Positions 1 to 8,094 of a DNA stretch of 64,000 bases are shown here, piece after piece. The notes under the pieces were generated by a model. The model worked only from the letters and a program-made list of their open reading frames with translations, was not told where the DNA came from and did no database searches. Within the stretch, counting starts at the first letter, position 1; every line of letters starts with the position of its first letter. The DNA is taken from positions 62,001-126,000 of the forward strand of contig NZ_JBHTJW010000001.1 in assembly GCF_042676145.1 (NCBI RefSeq), read 5' to 3'. This DNA is from Methylophilus glucosoxydans. Its GTDB lineage: Bacteria > Pseudomonadota > Gammaproteobacteria > Burkholderiales > Methylophilaceae. Made by a program: the position numbers and the translations under genes.

Positions 1-292
1 CAGCCATTTCGAGCTCGAGGCCGGTTGGCGCGCCGAAACTCAGGCTGTTGGCGGCCGCTTGCTGCACGGCTGCAACAACTTCCGGGTGGGCATGTCCCAA
101 AATCATGGGGCCCCAGGAGTTGATGTAGTCAATGTATTCCTTGCCATCCGCATCCCAGAGCTTGGAGCCGAGGCCCTTTTTGAAAAAGATGGGCGTGCCA
201 CCGACACTGCGAAACGCACGTACCGGCGAGTTGACGCCGCCTGGAATCAGTTGCTGGGATTTTTCAAACAGTTGCTGGTTGCGAGAGGTCAT
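1..292 (-). CDS. hemL: Glutamate-1-semialdehyde 2,1-aminomutase, N-terminal part
   Basis: Catalyses isomerisation of glutamate-1-semialdehyde to 5-aminolevulinate (PLP enzyme, tetrapyrrole C5 pathway, cytosol). The 97 visible codons begin MTSRNQQLFEKSQQLIPGG and continue through NSPVRAFRSVGG and NSWGPMILGHAHP, typical of the HemL N-terminus. The rest, including the PLP lysine, lies beyond the left edge, so completeness cannot be judged. The ATG at 292 fits the usual start of the family. No strong Shine-Dalgarno sequence is visible ahead of it. The next gene (protease) is co-oriented and upstream. Confidence 0.93.
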   Translation of the reverse strand, partial: MTSRNQQLFEKSQQLIPGGVNSPVRAFRSVGGTPIFFKKGLGSKLWDADGKEYIDYINSWGPMILGHAHPEVVAAVQQAAANSLSFGAPTGLELEMA

Positions 293-398
293 GACGGAGC
301 AATCGGATAAACATTAAAAACGCTATTCTAGCAGAGCCTCTGGGGTTGATCATGCTTGCGCTTGGCCGGATGGCTTTTGGTCAGCGAGTGTGCCCAAG

Positions 399-1382
399 CT
401 ATTGAGTTTGGCTGGCGAGCTGTTGAAGGTGGCGCTCAGCCTCTGCCTGCAAGCTTGGCTGCGCGGATTGTTGAGCGAGCAAGGCCAGTCCTGACCAAGC
501 CTCCAGATAGTTCGGCTCCAGCGTGGTGGCCTGTAAATAGGCTTGTTGGGCTGCGGCGAGGTGCCCTTGCCCATGTAGCGCACTGGCTAAATAAAAGTGT
601 GCTTCTGCAGCCTCTGCTTGCTGGCTTAACCAAGTGCGCGCGATCTGCTCTACGGCCGGCCAGTCGCTGTTTTGGTAAGGAATCACCACTTGCATCCAGA
701 ATGGGCGCTCATTCAGCGGTAAGTCCCAAAAGGGAGTGGCGTCGGCCTGAATGCTGTTGCTGGCTTGTTTGCCAAGCAGCGTTTGTATCCACTCGACCGG
801 CACACTATAAAAGTAGGCCTGTTTGCCGGGACTTTTAAACGTGCTTAAAGCAACCAGTTCGCCTGTCTGGTTAAAGGTCGGGCTGCCACTGGCGCCCATG
901 ATAAACGCGGCATCGGTGCGCACAATCAGGCTGTCATCATAGGGGTACAAGGCTTTCACATGGCCTGCGATGGTTTGTGGCTTGGGCGGTCCACCTGGAA
1001 AGCCGATGGAAAAGACGGCATCACCATAATGTAAGGCGGCGGTTGTGCCCAGCTTGACTGGCGGCAGTTCCAGATATTGAAATTTCAACAGGCAGATATC
1101 GTGTTTCCAGTCCGCGACCATGCCAACCGGGCTGACGCTATCACCGAATTTGGAAACGCTAACGCCGCTGCTGTTCGCCAGCACATGGCAATTGGTAGCC
1201 ACTGTATCTGGCGCCACAACCACGCCGCTGCCGACGCCGTGACCGCCCGTTTGCGTCATGCTGTGCACTTTTACCACCGAGGCTTTCAGTCGGTAAACCA
1301 GCTCATGGTCGAGCTCGGCATGGGCCACCAAAGCGCTCGTGCTGAAGAGCATGAAGCAAACAAGATTGAATGAGGGGCGCAT
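399..1382 (-). CDS. Secreted trypsin-like serine protease with C-terminal TPR repeats
   Basis: A 327-residue protein with a signal peptide (residues 1-22, ending AHA) followed by a chymotrypsin-fold protease domain. The triad is visible as His66 (TNCHVL), Asp95 (KHDICLL) and Ser165 (GASGSP), so it is probably active in the periplasm. Residues about 225-325 look like tetratricopeptide repeats (HFYLASALHGQG, YLEAWSGLALL), replacing the PDZ domain of DegP/DegS proteases. The ATG at 1382 has GGGAG five bases upstream and gives a good signal peptide; an in-frame ATG at 1412 lacks both. The substrate is unknown. Resembles S1C-type proteases; not a canonical HtrA. Confidence 0.8.
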   Translation of the reverse strand: MRPSFNLVCFMLFSTSALVAHAELDHELVYRLKASVVKVHSMTQTGGHGVGSGVVVAPDTVATNCHVLANSSGVSVSKFGDSVSPVGMVADWKHDICLLKFQYLELPPVKLGTTAALHYGDAVFSIGFPGGPPKPQTIAGHVKALYPYDDSLIVRTDAAFIMGASGSPTFNQTGELVALSTFKSPGKQAYFYSVPVEWIQTLLGKQASNSIQADATPFWDLPLNERPFWMQVVIPYQNSDWPAVEQIARTWLSQQAEAAEAHFYLASALHGQGHLAAAQQAYLQATTLEPNYLEAWSGLALLAQQSAQPSLQAEAERHLQQLASQTQ

Positions 1383-1534
1383 ACAAACTCCCATGGTTGG
1401 TGATGAAGGCAAGCTACCTCGACTTTGTCAGCCGGAATTGCAAAAAATTCTGCTTGCCCTGGCACAATATCTGTGAAAAGCCATGCAAACAGCGCTAGAA
1501 TAGCCGGTATTTTTTGATTGTTTAAGGATTTATC

Positions 1535-2275
1535 ATGCTGATTACGAGCGAAATCGTTGATTTGGACACCCCGACCGGGGTGATGCGTACTTATGTTCAT
1601 CGTCCAAAACACGATGGCAAAGTGCCTGCGGTTTTGTTTTACTCTGAAATTTTTCAGCAGACCGGTCCGATTGAGCGCGCAGCGCGCTTTTTAGCAGGGC
1701 ATGGTTATGCCGTGCTGGTGCCTGAAGTGTTCCATGAGTTGAATCCGATTGGCACGGTATTGGGCTATGACGATGCTGGCCGTGACAAAGGCAATGCGGA
1801 CAAAATGGCCAAAGATGTGCAGGCCTACGACACGGATAACCGCGCCATGATTGACTATCTGAACAAGCAAGCCTGGTATGACGGCAATTTGGGTGCGGCC
1901 GGTTTTTGTATCGGTGGTCACCTGGCTTTCCGTGCAGCTTTGCAGCCAGAAGTGAAAGCGACGGCCTGTTTCTATGCCACCGATTTGCACACCAACATTA
2001 TCCCGAACCAGCCTGGTCAGCACAGCATGGACCGTGTCGGCGAAATCAAGGGCGAGTTGCTTATGATCTGGGGCAAGCAAGACCCTCATATCCCGGGAGA
2101 TAAGCGTGCAGAGCTGTATAACCGCTTTGCCGCGGTGCCCGGACTGCATTACACCTGGCATGAATTTAATGGACAACATGCCTTCATGCGCGATGAAGGG
2201 GAACGTTACGATGCGCAGCTGGTCAACATTGGATATCAATTGACCTTGCAGATGTTCGGTAACGTACTCAAGTAA
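1535..2275 (+). CDS. Dienelactone hydrolase family protein
   Basis: A 246-residue cytosolic alpha/beta hydrolase of the dienelactone hydrolase family. The nucleophile elbow GFCIGG places the catalytic cysteine at residue 125; GKQDPHIP and NGQHAFMRDEG supply the Asp and His. Length matches carboxymethylenebutenolidase (about 235 residues). The ATG is preceded by AAGGA at suitable spacing. No aromatic degradation genes are adjacent, so the true substrate cannot be inferred; many such proteins are general esterases. It is a single-gene unit, ending with the hairpin at 2381-2412. Confidence 0.85.
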   Translation: MLITSEIVDLDTPTGVMRTYVHRPKHDGKVPAVLFYSEIFQQTGPIERAARFLAGHGYAVLVPEVFHELNPIGTVLGYDDAGRDKGNADKMAKDVQAYDTDNRAMIDYLNKQAWYDGNLGAAGFCIGGHLAFRAALQPEVKATACFYATDLHTNIIPNQPGQHSMDRVGEIKGELLMIWGKQDPHIPGDKRAELYNRFAAVPGLHYTWHEFNGQHAFMRDEGERYDAQLVNIGYQLTLQMFGNVLK

Positions 2276-2380
2276 CCGACTGGAACACTTGAGCGAAAGA
2301 AAACTAAGGTGCTGAAAATGTTATGCCAGTTGCGATTCTCAAAACAACTTGCATGGGATATTCAATACATACCCTAGTCC

Positions 2381-2412
2381 AAGCACAGGCCAAAAGCCTG
2401 TGCTTTTTTTTC
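2381..2412 (+). terminator. Rho-independent terminator between the hydrolase gene and gnd
   Basis: AAGCACAGGC pairs perfectly with GCCTGTGCTT around a CAAAA loop and is followed by eight T residues. It lies only about 30 bases before the gnd ATG, so it could also act as an attenuator in a gnd leader. Confidence 0.85.
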
Positions 2413-2442
2413 AACTAAATTAACCATTGTTTAGAGAGAACT

Positions 2443-3957
2443 ATGACTATAAAAAATGCGGATATTGGATTGGTAGGATTGGCAGTGATGGGCCAAAACC
2501 TGGCGCTTAACATTGCTGATCACGGCTATACCATTGCGGTCTATAACCGTGACCCGAAAAAAATGCTGAACTTCATCGAGGAGTGTAAAAAGAATGAGCC
2601 CTCACACGAACGTGTGGTGGGGCATGCTGATTTGGCCTCTTTTGTACTGAGCATCAAGCGTCCACGCAAAATTGTGTTGCTGGTGAAAGCCGGGAGCGCG
2701 ACCGATGTGACCATTAACGCCCTGTTGCCTTTCCTGGAGCAAGGGGACATTATTATTGATGGCGGCAATGCGCTGTGGACGGACACCATCCGTCGCGAAA
2801 AAGAGCTTGCTGCCAAAGGCATTGAGTTCATTGGTTCCGGCGTGTCTGGTGGTGAAACCGGTGCCCGTTTTGGTCCATCGCTGATGCCTTCAGGTACACG
2901 CAAGGCCTGGGCTAGTCTGGAGCCCATCTGGCGCGATATTGCAGCCAAAGTGGATCCTGTGACCGGTGCCCCGTTAGAAGGTGGCGCACCTGGCAAACCA
3001 GTTCAGGGTGGGTTCTCTTGCGCGGAATATATCGGCCCGGACGGTGCAGGTCACTATGTAAAAATGGTGCACAACGGTATCGAGTACATCGATATGCAGT
3101 TGATTTGCGAAGCCTACTGGCTGATGAAAAATCTGCTGGGCATGCCGGCCGATGAAATCGGCAAGGTGTTTGCCGAGTGGAACAAAGGTGAGCTGTCCAG
3201 CTTCCTGATTGAAATTACGGCCGATATCCTGCAGCAAAAAGATCCGGCTGGCAAAGGCTTCCTGGTTGACCAGATTCTCGATACGGCAGGCCAAAAAGGC
3301 ACCGGCCAGTGGACGGCGGCCAATGCGCTCGAGTTGGGGGCGCCCGCCAATGCGATTGCAGCTGCCGTCTATGCGCGTGCATTATCCAGCCTGAAAGAGG
3401 AGCGTGTTGAAGCCAGCAAGATCCTCAAAGGTCCAGTGATTGTGCAAGAGAAAGACAAAGTTGCAACCATTGAGGCGATCAAAAATGCCTTGTATTGCTC
3501 CAAAATCTGCGCCTACGCACAAGGCTTCCAGCTGATTGATAAGGCGCAAGTGGCTTACAACTGGAAACTCAACTTCGGTGAAATTGCCCAGATCTGGCGT
3601 GGCGGTTGTATCATCCGTGCGCGCTTCCTGCAAAAAATCACCGATGCTTATGCATTGAACTCACGCCTGAAAAACCTGATGCTGGATCCATACTTCACCA
3701 ATGCGATGAACGAAGGTCAGGCAGGCTGGCGTAAAGTGATTGCGTTGGCCGTGACCAATGGCATTCCGGCACAAGGCTTCGCGGCGGCATTGGCTTACTA
3801 TGATGGCTACAGAAGTGCTGACTTGCCAGCCAACCTGTTGCAAGGTCAGCGTGACTATTTTGGCGCACATACCTATGAGCGCAAAGATCAGCCACGTGGT
3901 CAGTTCTTCCACTTAGATTGGCCAGAAGCTGGTCGTCCACAGCTATCTGTTGAATAG
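2443..3957 (+). CDS. gnd: 6-phosphogluconate dehydrogenase, decarboxylating
   Basis: Oxidatively decarboxylates 6-phosphogluconate to ribulose 5-phosphate with NAD(P)+. In RuMP methylotrophs this closes the dissimilatory formaldehyde-oxidation cycle. The Rossmann motif GLAVMGQNLALN lies at residues 11-22. The substrate loop SGVSGGETGARFGPSLMPSG and the helix motif KMVHNGIEY (catalytic Lys) are intact. At 504 residues it is longer than the 468-residue E. coli enzyme and follows the long-chain homodimeric type. A GAGAG element precedes the ATG. It is monocistronic, between hairpins at 2381 and 4029. The coenzyme preference cannot be read with certainty. Confidence 0.96.
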   Translation: MTIKNADIGLVGLAVMGQNLALNIADHGYTIAVYNRDPKKMLNFIEECKKNEPSHERVVGHADLASFVLSIKRPRKIVLLVKAGSATDVTINALLPFLEQGDIIIDGGNALWTDTIRREKELAAKGIEFIGSGVSGGETGARFGPSLMPSGTRKAWASLEPIWRDIAAKVDPVTGAPLEGGAPGKPVQGGFSCAEYIGPDGAGHYVKMVHNGIEYIDMQLICEAYWLMKNLLGMPADEIGKVFAEWNKGELSSFLIEITADILQQKDPAGKGFLVDQILDTAGQKGTGQWTAANALELGAPANAIAAAVYARALSSLKEERVEASKILKGPVIVQEKDKVATIEAIKNALYCSKICAYAQGFQLIDKAQVAYNWKLNFGEIAQIWRGGCIIRARFLQKITDAYALNSRLKNLMLDPYFTNAMNEGQAGWRKVIALAVTNGIPAQGFAAALAYYDGYRSADLPANLLQGQRDYFGAHTYERKDQPRGQFFHLDWPEAGRPQLSVE

Positions 3958-4028
3958 TCTGCAGTTTCTTACGATAGCAGTGACCGCTCTTACAGGTAGT
4001 TGCTGCTTTTGAATCAACCGCTGAAAAT

Positions 4029-4061
4029 AAAAAAAGATGGCGATAAAAGCCATCTTTTTTT
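4029..4061 (+). terminator. gnd terminator
   Basis: AAAAAAGATGGC and GCCATCTTTTTT form a perfect stem around GATAAAA, 75 bases after the gnd stop codon. The A-tract makes it potentially bidirectional. Confidence 0.9.
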
Positions 4062-4084
4062 ATTTGTCTCATCTTTACTTGTAC

Positions 4085-4245
4085 TTTAACGCAGGGACTT
4101 CTATATCGCAGTCGTTGCGCAATTTTTGGGTAAAGGGCGCCCGAAGTGAATTTTCACATATTTCCGGCTAACCCAAGATTGGATTCAAGCATCCAACCTG
4201 AAAATCAGTGACCCGTTGCGGGGTCGGTTTGAAACGCCCTGCGTA
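4085..4245. other. Structured non-coding interval between gnd and the 59-residue gene
   Basis: About 160 bases with no credible reading frame. Its ends carry an inverted repeat, ACGCAGGG at 4089-4096 and CCCTGCGT at 4237-4244. Inside are small stems, for example GACCCGTTGCGGGGTC near 4209 and GGATTCAAGCATCC near 4181. It may hold the 3' region and terminator of the minus-strand gene at 4246, or a small RNA. It does not match 6S, 4.5S, tRNA or a riboswitch that I recognise. Confidence 0.3.
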
Positions 4246-4425
4246 TTAAACGCAGTCGCAACTCGATTCCAAAAAGCGATGAAGCTCGTTGATGGCTTTC
4301 AAGTGTTGCTGTTCTTCGGCAAACGCTTTAGCGTTGGGAGCAGCATTGTTGAGGCTGGGGGCGTAAATTTCATCAATCAAAAAATGTTGTGATGAAACGG
4401 CTTGGTAGGATTCTACGATTTGCAT
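4246..4425 (-). CDS. Small uncharacterised protein (59 residues)
   Basis: Begins MQIVESYQAV and ends ESSCDCV. The start at 4425 is supported by a strong AGGAAG Shine-Dalgarno seven bases upstream; an in-frame ATG at 4452 has none. The protein is soluble, with a helical middle (KAFAEEQQHLKAINELHRFL) and a terminal Cys-X-Cys that could bind metal or form a disulphide. It resembles no family I can name. It is divergent from thiS across 336 bases and convergent with gnd. The good ribosome binding site makes it likely to be translated; its function is unknown. Confidence 0.55.
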   Translation of the reverse strand: MQIVESYQAVSSQHFLIDEIYAPSLNNAAPNAKAFAEEQQHLKAINELHRFLESSCDCV

Positions 4426-4761
4426 TTTTACTCTTCCTTTTGGGATTCTCAATATTCATTACACAAAACAACGAATTGTGTTCGCCGTGCTTGTGGCGCC
4501 AAAATTAACAAAAAGTTCATTCTGCAGCAATGCGGAATTTGCCGTAGTGACCAAACTTGTCAAATTCTTCAGGCATATTTGTATCGCTACAACATTAAAG
4601 CAAACATGGTGCCATGTTCACGCTTAAAATAACGCATACTCCTCCAAGTTGGATGACACGTGTTGAAGATGGCTTGAAAGCATGTGACGTAAAAACTGAA
4701 AGCCAAATCCGCTGATTTTTCGTAGAATATCGGCTTGTTTAATAAAACCTTTAAAAGCAGC
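4426..4761. promoter_or_regulatory. Divergent intergenic region upstream of thiS
   Basis: This 336-base interval holds no convincing gene. An inverted repeat, AACATGG and CCATGTT separated by TG (4603-4618), may be an operator. I looked for the conserved thiamine-pyrophosphate riboswitch core before thiS and did not find it. Possible promoter-like hexamers (TTGTCA at 4557-4562) lack a good -10 partner. Confidence 0.3.
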
Positions 4762-4965
4762 ATGCAAATTTTCGTCAATGGTAAAGCCATGCAACTTGCC
4801 GCAGAGGCCATGAGTGTGCAAGCGTTGGTCGAGCAGATGCAACTGACAGGCAAGCGCATTGCGATTGAGCGTAATGGCGATATTGTGCCACGTAGTCAGT
4901 TTGCCCACGTGCAGTTACACGCGGATGACAAGCTGGAAATCGTCGGTGCGGTCGGTGGCGGTTAA
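4762..4965 (+). CDS. thiS: Sulfur carrier protein ThiS
   Basis: A 67-residue ubiquitin-like sulfur carrier for synthesis of the thiazole half of thiamine. It begins MQIFVNGKAMQL and ends VGGG. The C-terminal Gly-Gly is what ThiF adenylates and converts to thiocarboxylate. The ATG at 4762 is chosen over an upstream TTG because it matches the family N-terminus. thiG follows 48 bases downstream. thiF, thiO and thiE are not next to it, although a FAD amino-acid oxidase that could be ThiO lies at 32154. Confidence 0.93.
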   Translation: MQIFVNGKAMQLAAEAMSVQALVEQMQLTGKRIAIERNGDIVPRSQFAHVQLHADDKLEIVGAVGGG

Positions 4966-5013
4966 GCGCGATCTCATCAGCGTTATGCAGCTAAGAATGG
5001 AATAGAAAGTTTA

Positions 5014-5799
5014 ATGATGAATGATGCTTTAGTGATTGCCGGTCAATCTTATCAATCCAGACTGTTGGTTGGCACCGGCAAATACCAGGACTTTACGCAG
5101 ACACGCGCTGCGATAGACGCCAGTGGCGCTGAAATTATTACCGTGGCCATCCGCCGGACCAATATCGGTCAACATGCAAGCGAACCTTCTCTGCTGGAGT
5201 ATTTGCCGCCGAACGAATTTACTTATCTGCCGAATACCGCGGGTTGTTACAGTGCTGAAGAAGCCGTGCGCACCTTGCGTCTGGCGCGTGAGTTGCTGGA
5301 TGATCACCGCCTGGTCAAGCTGGAGGTATTGGGTGATCCGAATACCTTGTATCCGAATGTGACCGAAACCATTGCTGCGGCCAAAACGCTGGTCAAAGAA
5401 GGCTTTGAGGTCATGGTATATACCTCGGATGACCCGATCATCGCCAAGCAGCTGGAGGACATTGGCTGTGTGGCAGTGATGCCCTTGGCCTCGCTGATTG
5501 GTTCCGGCATGGGGATTTTAAATCCATGGAATCTGCAAATTATCATCGAAAATGCCAAGATCCCGGTCTTGGTGGATGCTGGCGTAGGCTGTGCGTCTGA
5601 TGCGGCGATTGCGATGGAGTTAGGCTGTGCCGGCGTGTTGATGAATACTGCTATTGCGGCTGCGCGTGACCCGGTATTGATGGCAGGCGCCATGAAAAAA
5701 GCCATTGAGGCTGGCCGTGAGTCCTTTTTAGCCGGACGTATGGCGAAAAAGCTGTATTCTGCCAGCCCTAGTTCACCAACCACTGGCATGATAGGATAA
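5014..5799 (+). CDS. thiG: Thiazole synthase
   Basis: Condenses 1-deoxyxylulose 5-phosphate, dehydroglycine and ThiS thiocarboxylate into the thiazole phosphate precursor of thiamine. The 261-residue TIM barrel has the expected length. Lys102 (RLVKLEVLGD) corresponds to the Schiff-base lysine. The phosphate-binding region LIGSGMGILNP and the VLVDAGVG strand are present. It is likely co-transcribed with thiS, and its stop codon is two bases from the apaG GTG, so apaG is probably in the same message. Confidence 0.96.
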   Translation: MMNDALVIAGQSYQSRLLVGTGKYQDFTQTRAAIDASGAEIITVAIRRTNIGQHASEPSLLEYLPPNEFTYLPNTAGCYSAEEAVRTLRLARELLDDHRLVKLEVLGDPNTLYPNVTETIAAAKTLVKEGFEVMVYTSDDPIIAKQLEDIGCVAVMPLASLIGSGMGILNPWNLQIIIENAKIPVLVDAGVGCASDAAIAMELGCAGVLMNTAIAAARDPVLMAGAMKKAIEAGRESFLAGRMAKKLYSASPSSPTTGMIG

Positions 5800-5801
5800 A
5801 T

Positions 5802-6185
5802 GTGACCGAACGCGCCCTCTATGCCTGTCAGGTATCTGTCGAGACAGAGTACTTGCCTGATCAGTCTTCGCCGGAAACGGGGCAGTACATCTATGCCTAT
5901 ACGATTACGATCCGCAATACCGGGCAAACGCCTGCGCAACTGATCAGTCGACACTGGGTGATTACCGATGCTATGCAACAGGTGCGGGAAGTCAAAGGGC
6001 TGGGGGTGGTCGGCGAGCAGCCCTTGCTGGCGCCCGATGCAGAATACCGCTATACCAGTAGCGTCATGTTCAGTACACCCAGTGGGGAAATGTATGGCAC
6101 TTATCAGATGGTGGCCGTCGATGGGCACTGGTTTGAAGTCGATATCCCGACGTTCTGGTTGCATCAGGCAGCCGGGCTGCATTAA
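5802..6185 (+). CDS. apaG: ApaG (Co2+/Mg2+ efflux-associated protein)
   Basis: A 127-residue protein of the ApaG/DUF525 family, an immunoglobulin-like fold. Characteristic stretches are YIYAYTITIRNTG, QLISRHWVITDA, EVKGLGVVGEQP and GTYQMVAVDG. Mutants in other bacteria affect cobalt resistance and magnesium efflux; the biochemical activity is unsettled. Translation starts at GTG 5802, two bases after thiG, which suggests translational coupling. The thiamine link looks like operon hitch-hiking rather than a pathway role (inference). Confidence 0.92.
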   Translation: MTERALYACQVSVETEYLPDQSSPETGQYIYAYTITIRNTGQTPAQLISRHWVITDAMQQVREVKGLGVVGEQPLLAPDAEYRYTSSVMFSTPSGEMYGTYQMVAVDGHWFEVDIPTFWLHQAAGLH

Positions 6186-6271
6186 ACCGCACGCGCAAAC
6201 ATTTGCCTCGTCTGCTGTCTGCTGCATGAGGCCGCAGACCCATCAATGGTCTTTAAATTGAAGTTACAAAC

Positions 6272-7510
6272 GTGTTAACCATCAAAAACAGTTCTGTCAT
6301 CCGTCTATGTCTTGTCCTCTCCAGTCTGCTGTGGCTGGCAGGATGTCAAACGGTGCCAATGCCGGACACCTCGGGCAGAACATCGCCAGCTCCGAGCAAG
6401 CCTGCGGTTGAACAGCCCGGTACGAGTGGCAGTGTCCCGCCTGTTACGCCATCACAAGCCTTTGCCTTGCTCCAGCCCGCGCAGTGGGCAGACCTGCCAG
6501 GTTTGGAAAAAGAAGACTGGGTCGCCAGCTGGAAGGCATGGCTACAAGGGTGTCAGGGGCTCAAAAACAAAGCGGACTGGAAAGCGGTTTGTGCTGCCGC
6601 GCTCTTGGTGCAGGCTGAGGATGTGTCTGCCATTCAGGCCTACTGGCAGCAATATTTTAATGTGTATGCGACGCGGCAGGCAGATGGCACCTCGCAGGGC
6701 TTGATCACCGGCTATTATCAGCCTGTGTTGCAAGGGGCTAGGCAAGCAAGTCCGCGTTACCGCGTCCCGCTTTATCAAGTGCCATCGGATTTGATTACCG
6801 TGAATTTGTCGGCATTGTTTCCCGAGCTCAAGTATAAACGCGTGCGTGGCCGCTTGCAGGGCCAAACGCTGATTCCCTATTACACACGGGCAGAAATTGA
6901 GCAGCCGCAATCGCCGTTGAATGGCAGTGAGTTAATCTGGGTCAGCGATCCGGTAGAAGCATTTTTTCTGCAGGTACAGGGGTCGGGCATCATTGCGCTT
7001 GAAAACGGCGAGCGTGTTCCCGTAGGTTACGCCGACCAGAATGGGCATCCTTATCAGTCTATTGGCAAGATCCTGGTGGGGCGCGGAGAAATGACCGCCA
7101 GCGAGGCTTCCATGCAGGGAATCAAGGCTTGGGCACAGCAGCATCCCGAGCAGTTACGCGGTTTGCTGGATGCGAATCCCAGCTATGTGTTTTTCAAGTT
7201 GCTGCCACCGGGGTTGTCCGGCCCATTAGGCGCATTAGGGGTGCCGCTCACAGCTGAACGTAGTGTTGCGGTCGATCCGTTTTACATTCCCCTGGGCGCC
7301 CCGGTCTATCTGGCGACCACTTACCCCAATGATGTGGCACCTTTGCAGCAATTGATGCACGCTCAGGATACGGGGGGGGCGATCAAGGGCGGCGTGCGTG
7401 CCGATGTGTACTGGGGAGAAGGCGATGCTGCGGGCAAGCTGGCGGGGGCCATGCGCCAACAAGGGAAATTATGGGTGTGGTTGCCCAAAACGTTCCCGTT
7501 GCCACATTGA
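6272..7510 (+). CDS. mltA: Membrane-bound lytic murein transglycosylase A
   Basis: Outer-membrane lipoprotein that cleaves peptidoglycan glycan strands with formation of 1,6-anhydro-muramic acid. The GTG start gives a lipoprotein signal with lipobox LAGC (Cys25). A Pro/Ser-rich linker follows, then the MltA barrel (TGYYQP, VQGSG) and the 3D domain with QDTGGAIKGG, catalytic Asp366 and RADVYWG. The 412 residues slightly exceed E. coli MltA (365), mainly through the linker. The 3' end overlaps the proposed start of ubiC by 40 bases. Confidence 0.94.
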   Translation: MLTIKNSSVIRLCLVLSSLLWLAGCQTVPMPDTSGRTSPAPSKPAVEQPGTSGSVPPVTPSQAFALLQPAQWADLPGLEKEDWVASWKAWLQGCQGLKNKADWKAVCAAALLVQAEDVSAIQAYWQQYFNVYATRQADGTSQGLITGYYQPVLQGARQASPRYRVPLYQVPSDLITVNLSALFPELKYKRVRGRLQGQTLIPYYTRAEIEQPQSPLNGSELIWVSDPVEAFFLQVQGSGIIALENGERVPVGYADQNGHPYQSIGKILVGRGEMTASEASMQGIKAWAQQHPEQLRGLLDANPSYVFFKLLPPGLSGPLGALGVPLTAERSVAVDPFYIPLGAPVYLATTYPNDVAPLQQLMHAQDTGGAIKGGVRADVYWGEGDAAGKLAGAMRQQGKLWVWLPKTFPLPH

Positions 7511-8070
7511 CCGAGATGCGGCAACTGAAGCAATCTTCTGGGCGGGCCTGGCAACGCGCGGTTGTTGGTCAAACCCCCTTCAGGTCCTGGTTGCAGGAAA
7601 GGGGTTCATTAACTGCCCGCCTGAAAAAACACTATCCGGCGTTTTCGGTTGAGCTGTTGGCGCAAGCCTGGCGCAAGCCGCATGTTGACGAACAGGCCAT
7701 GTTGCGCCTGCATGCGATGTCCCGTGCATGGGTGCGAGAAGTCATGTTGCGCGGAAACGGCCAGCCGCGCGTGTTTGCGCATAGTGTCATCGCGCGTCAG
7801 GATTTGCGCGGACCATGGTGCCGCTTGCGTGCAATCGGGCGGGTGCCGCTCGGGGCAGCGCTGTTTGCCAATCCTAAAGTCACACGTGGGCCGTTGCAGT
7901 TCCGCAAATTGTACGCACAGCATCCCTTGCATCAGGCGGTATGCCGCTATCATCCGCAGTTGCAGCAACATCCCCTTTGGGCAAGACGCTCCTTGTTCCG
8001 TCTGCATCATCACCTTTTGCTGGTGACAGAAGTGTTTTTGCCTGCTTGTGTGGATCATCCCCATGATTAA
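7471..8070 (+). CDS. ubiC: Chorismate lyase
   Basis: Removes pyruvate from chorismate to give 4-hydroxybenzoate, the first committed step of ubiquinone synthesis. Family stretches are RAWVREVMLRGNGQP, GRVPLGAALF and WARRSLFRLHHHLLLVTEVFLP, close to E. coli UbiC. The start is uncertain. ATG 7471 has AAGGGA ahead of it but overlaps mltA and gives 199 residues. ATG 7516 gives 184 residues, nearer the usual 165, but has weak ribosome binding. ubiA follows after 24 bases, forming a ubiCA pair. Confidence 0.9.
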   Translation: MGVVAQNVPVATLTEMRQLKQSSGRAWQRAVVGQTPFRSWLQERGSLTARLKKHYPAFSVELLAQAWRKPHVDEQAMLRLHAMSRAWVREVMLRGNGQPRVFAHSVIARQDLRGPWCRLRAIGRVPLGAALFANPKVTRGPLQFRKLYAQHPLHQAVCRYHPQLQQHPLWARRSLFRLHHHLLLVTEVFLPACVDHPHD

Positions 8071-8094
8071 TTTTTTAATCGGAAAGCTTTTGTA

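Noticed and set aside
4453..4761. TPP riboswitch upstream of thiS
   Set aside because: The conserved CTGAGA and ACC-TGA-type core segments were searched by eye and not seen.
5304..6227. 307-residue minus-strand reading frame across thiG and apaG
   Set aside because: Both plus-strand genes are unmistakable, so this is a shadow frame.
7471..7516. Frameshift or fusion at the mltA-ubiC junction
   Set aside because: Both proteins are full length; the overlap is explained by start choice for ubiC.
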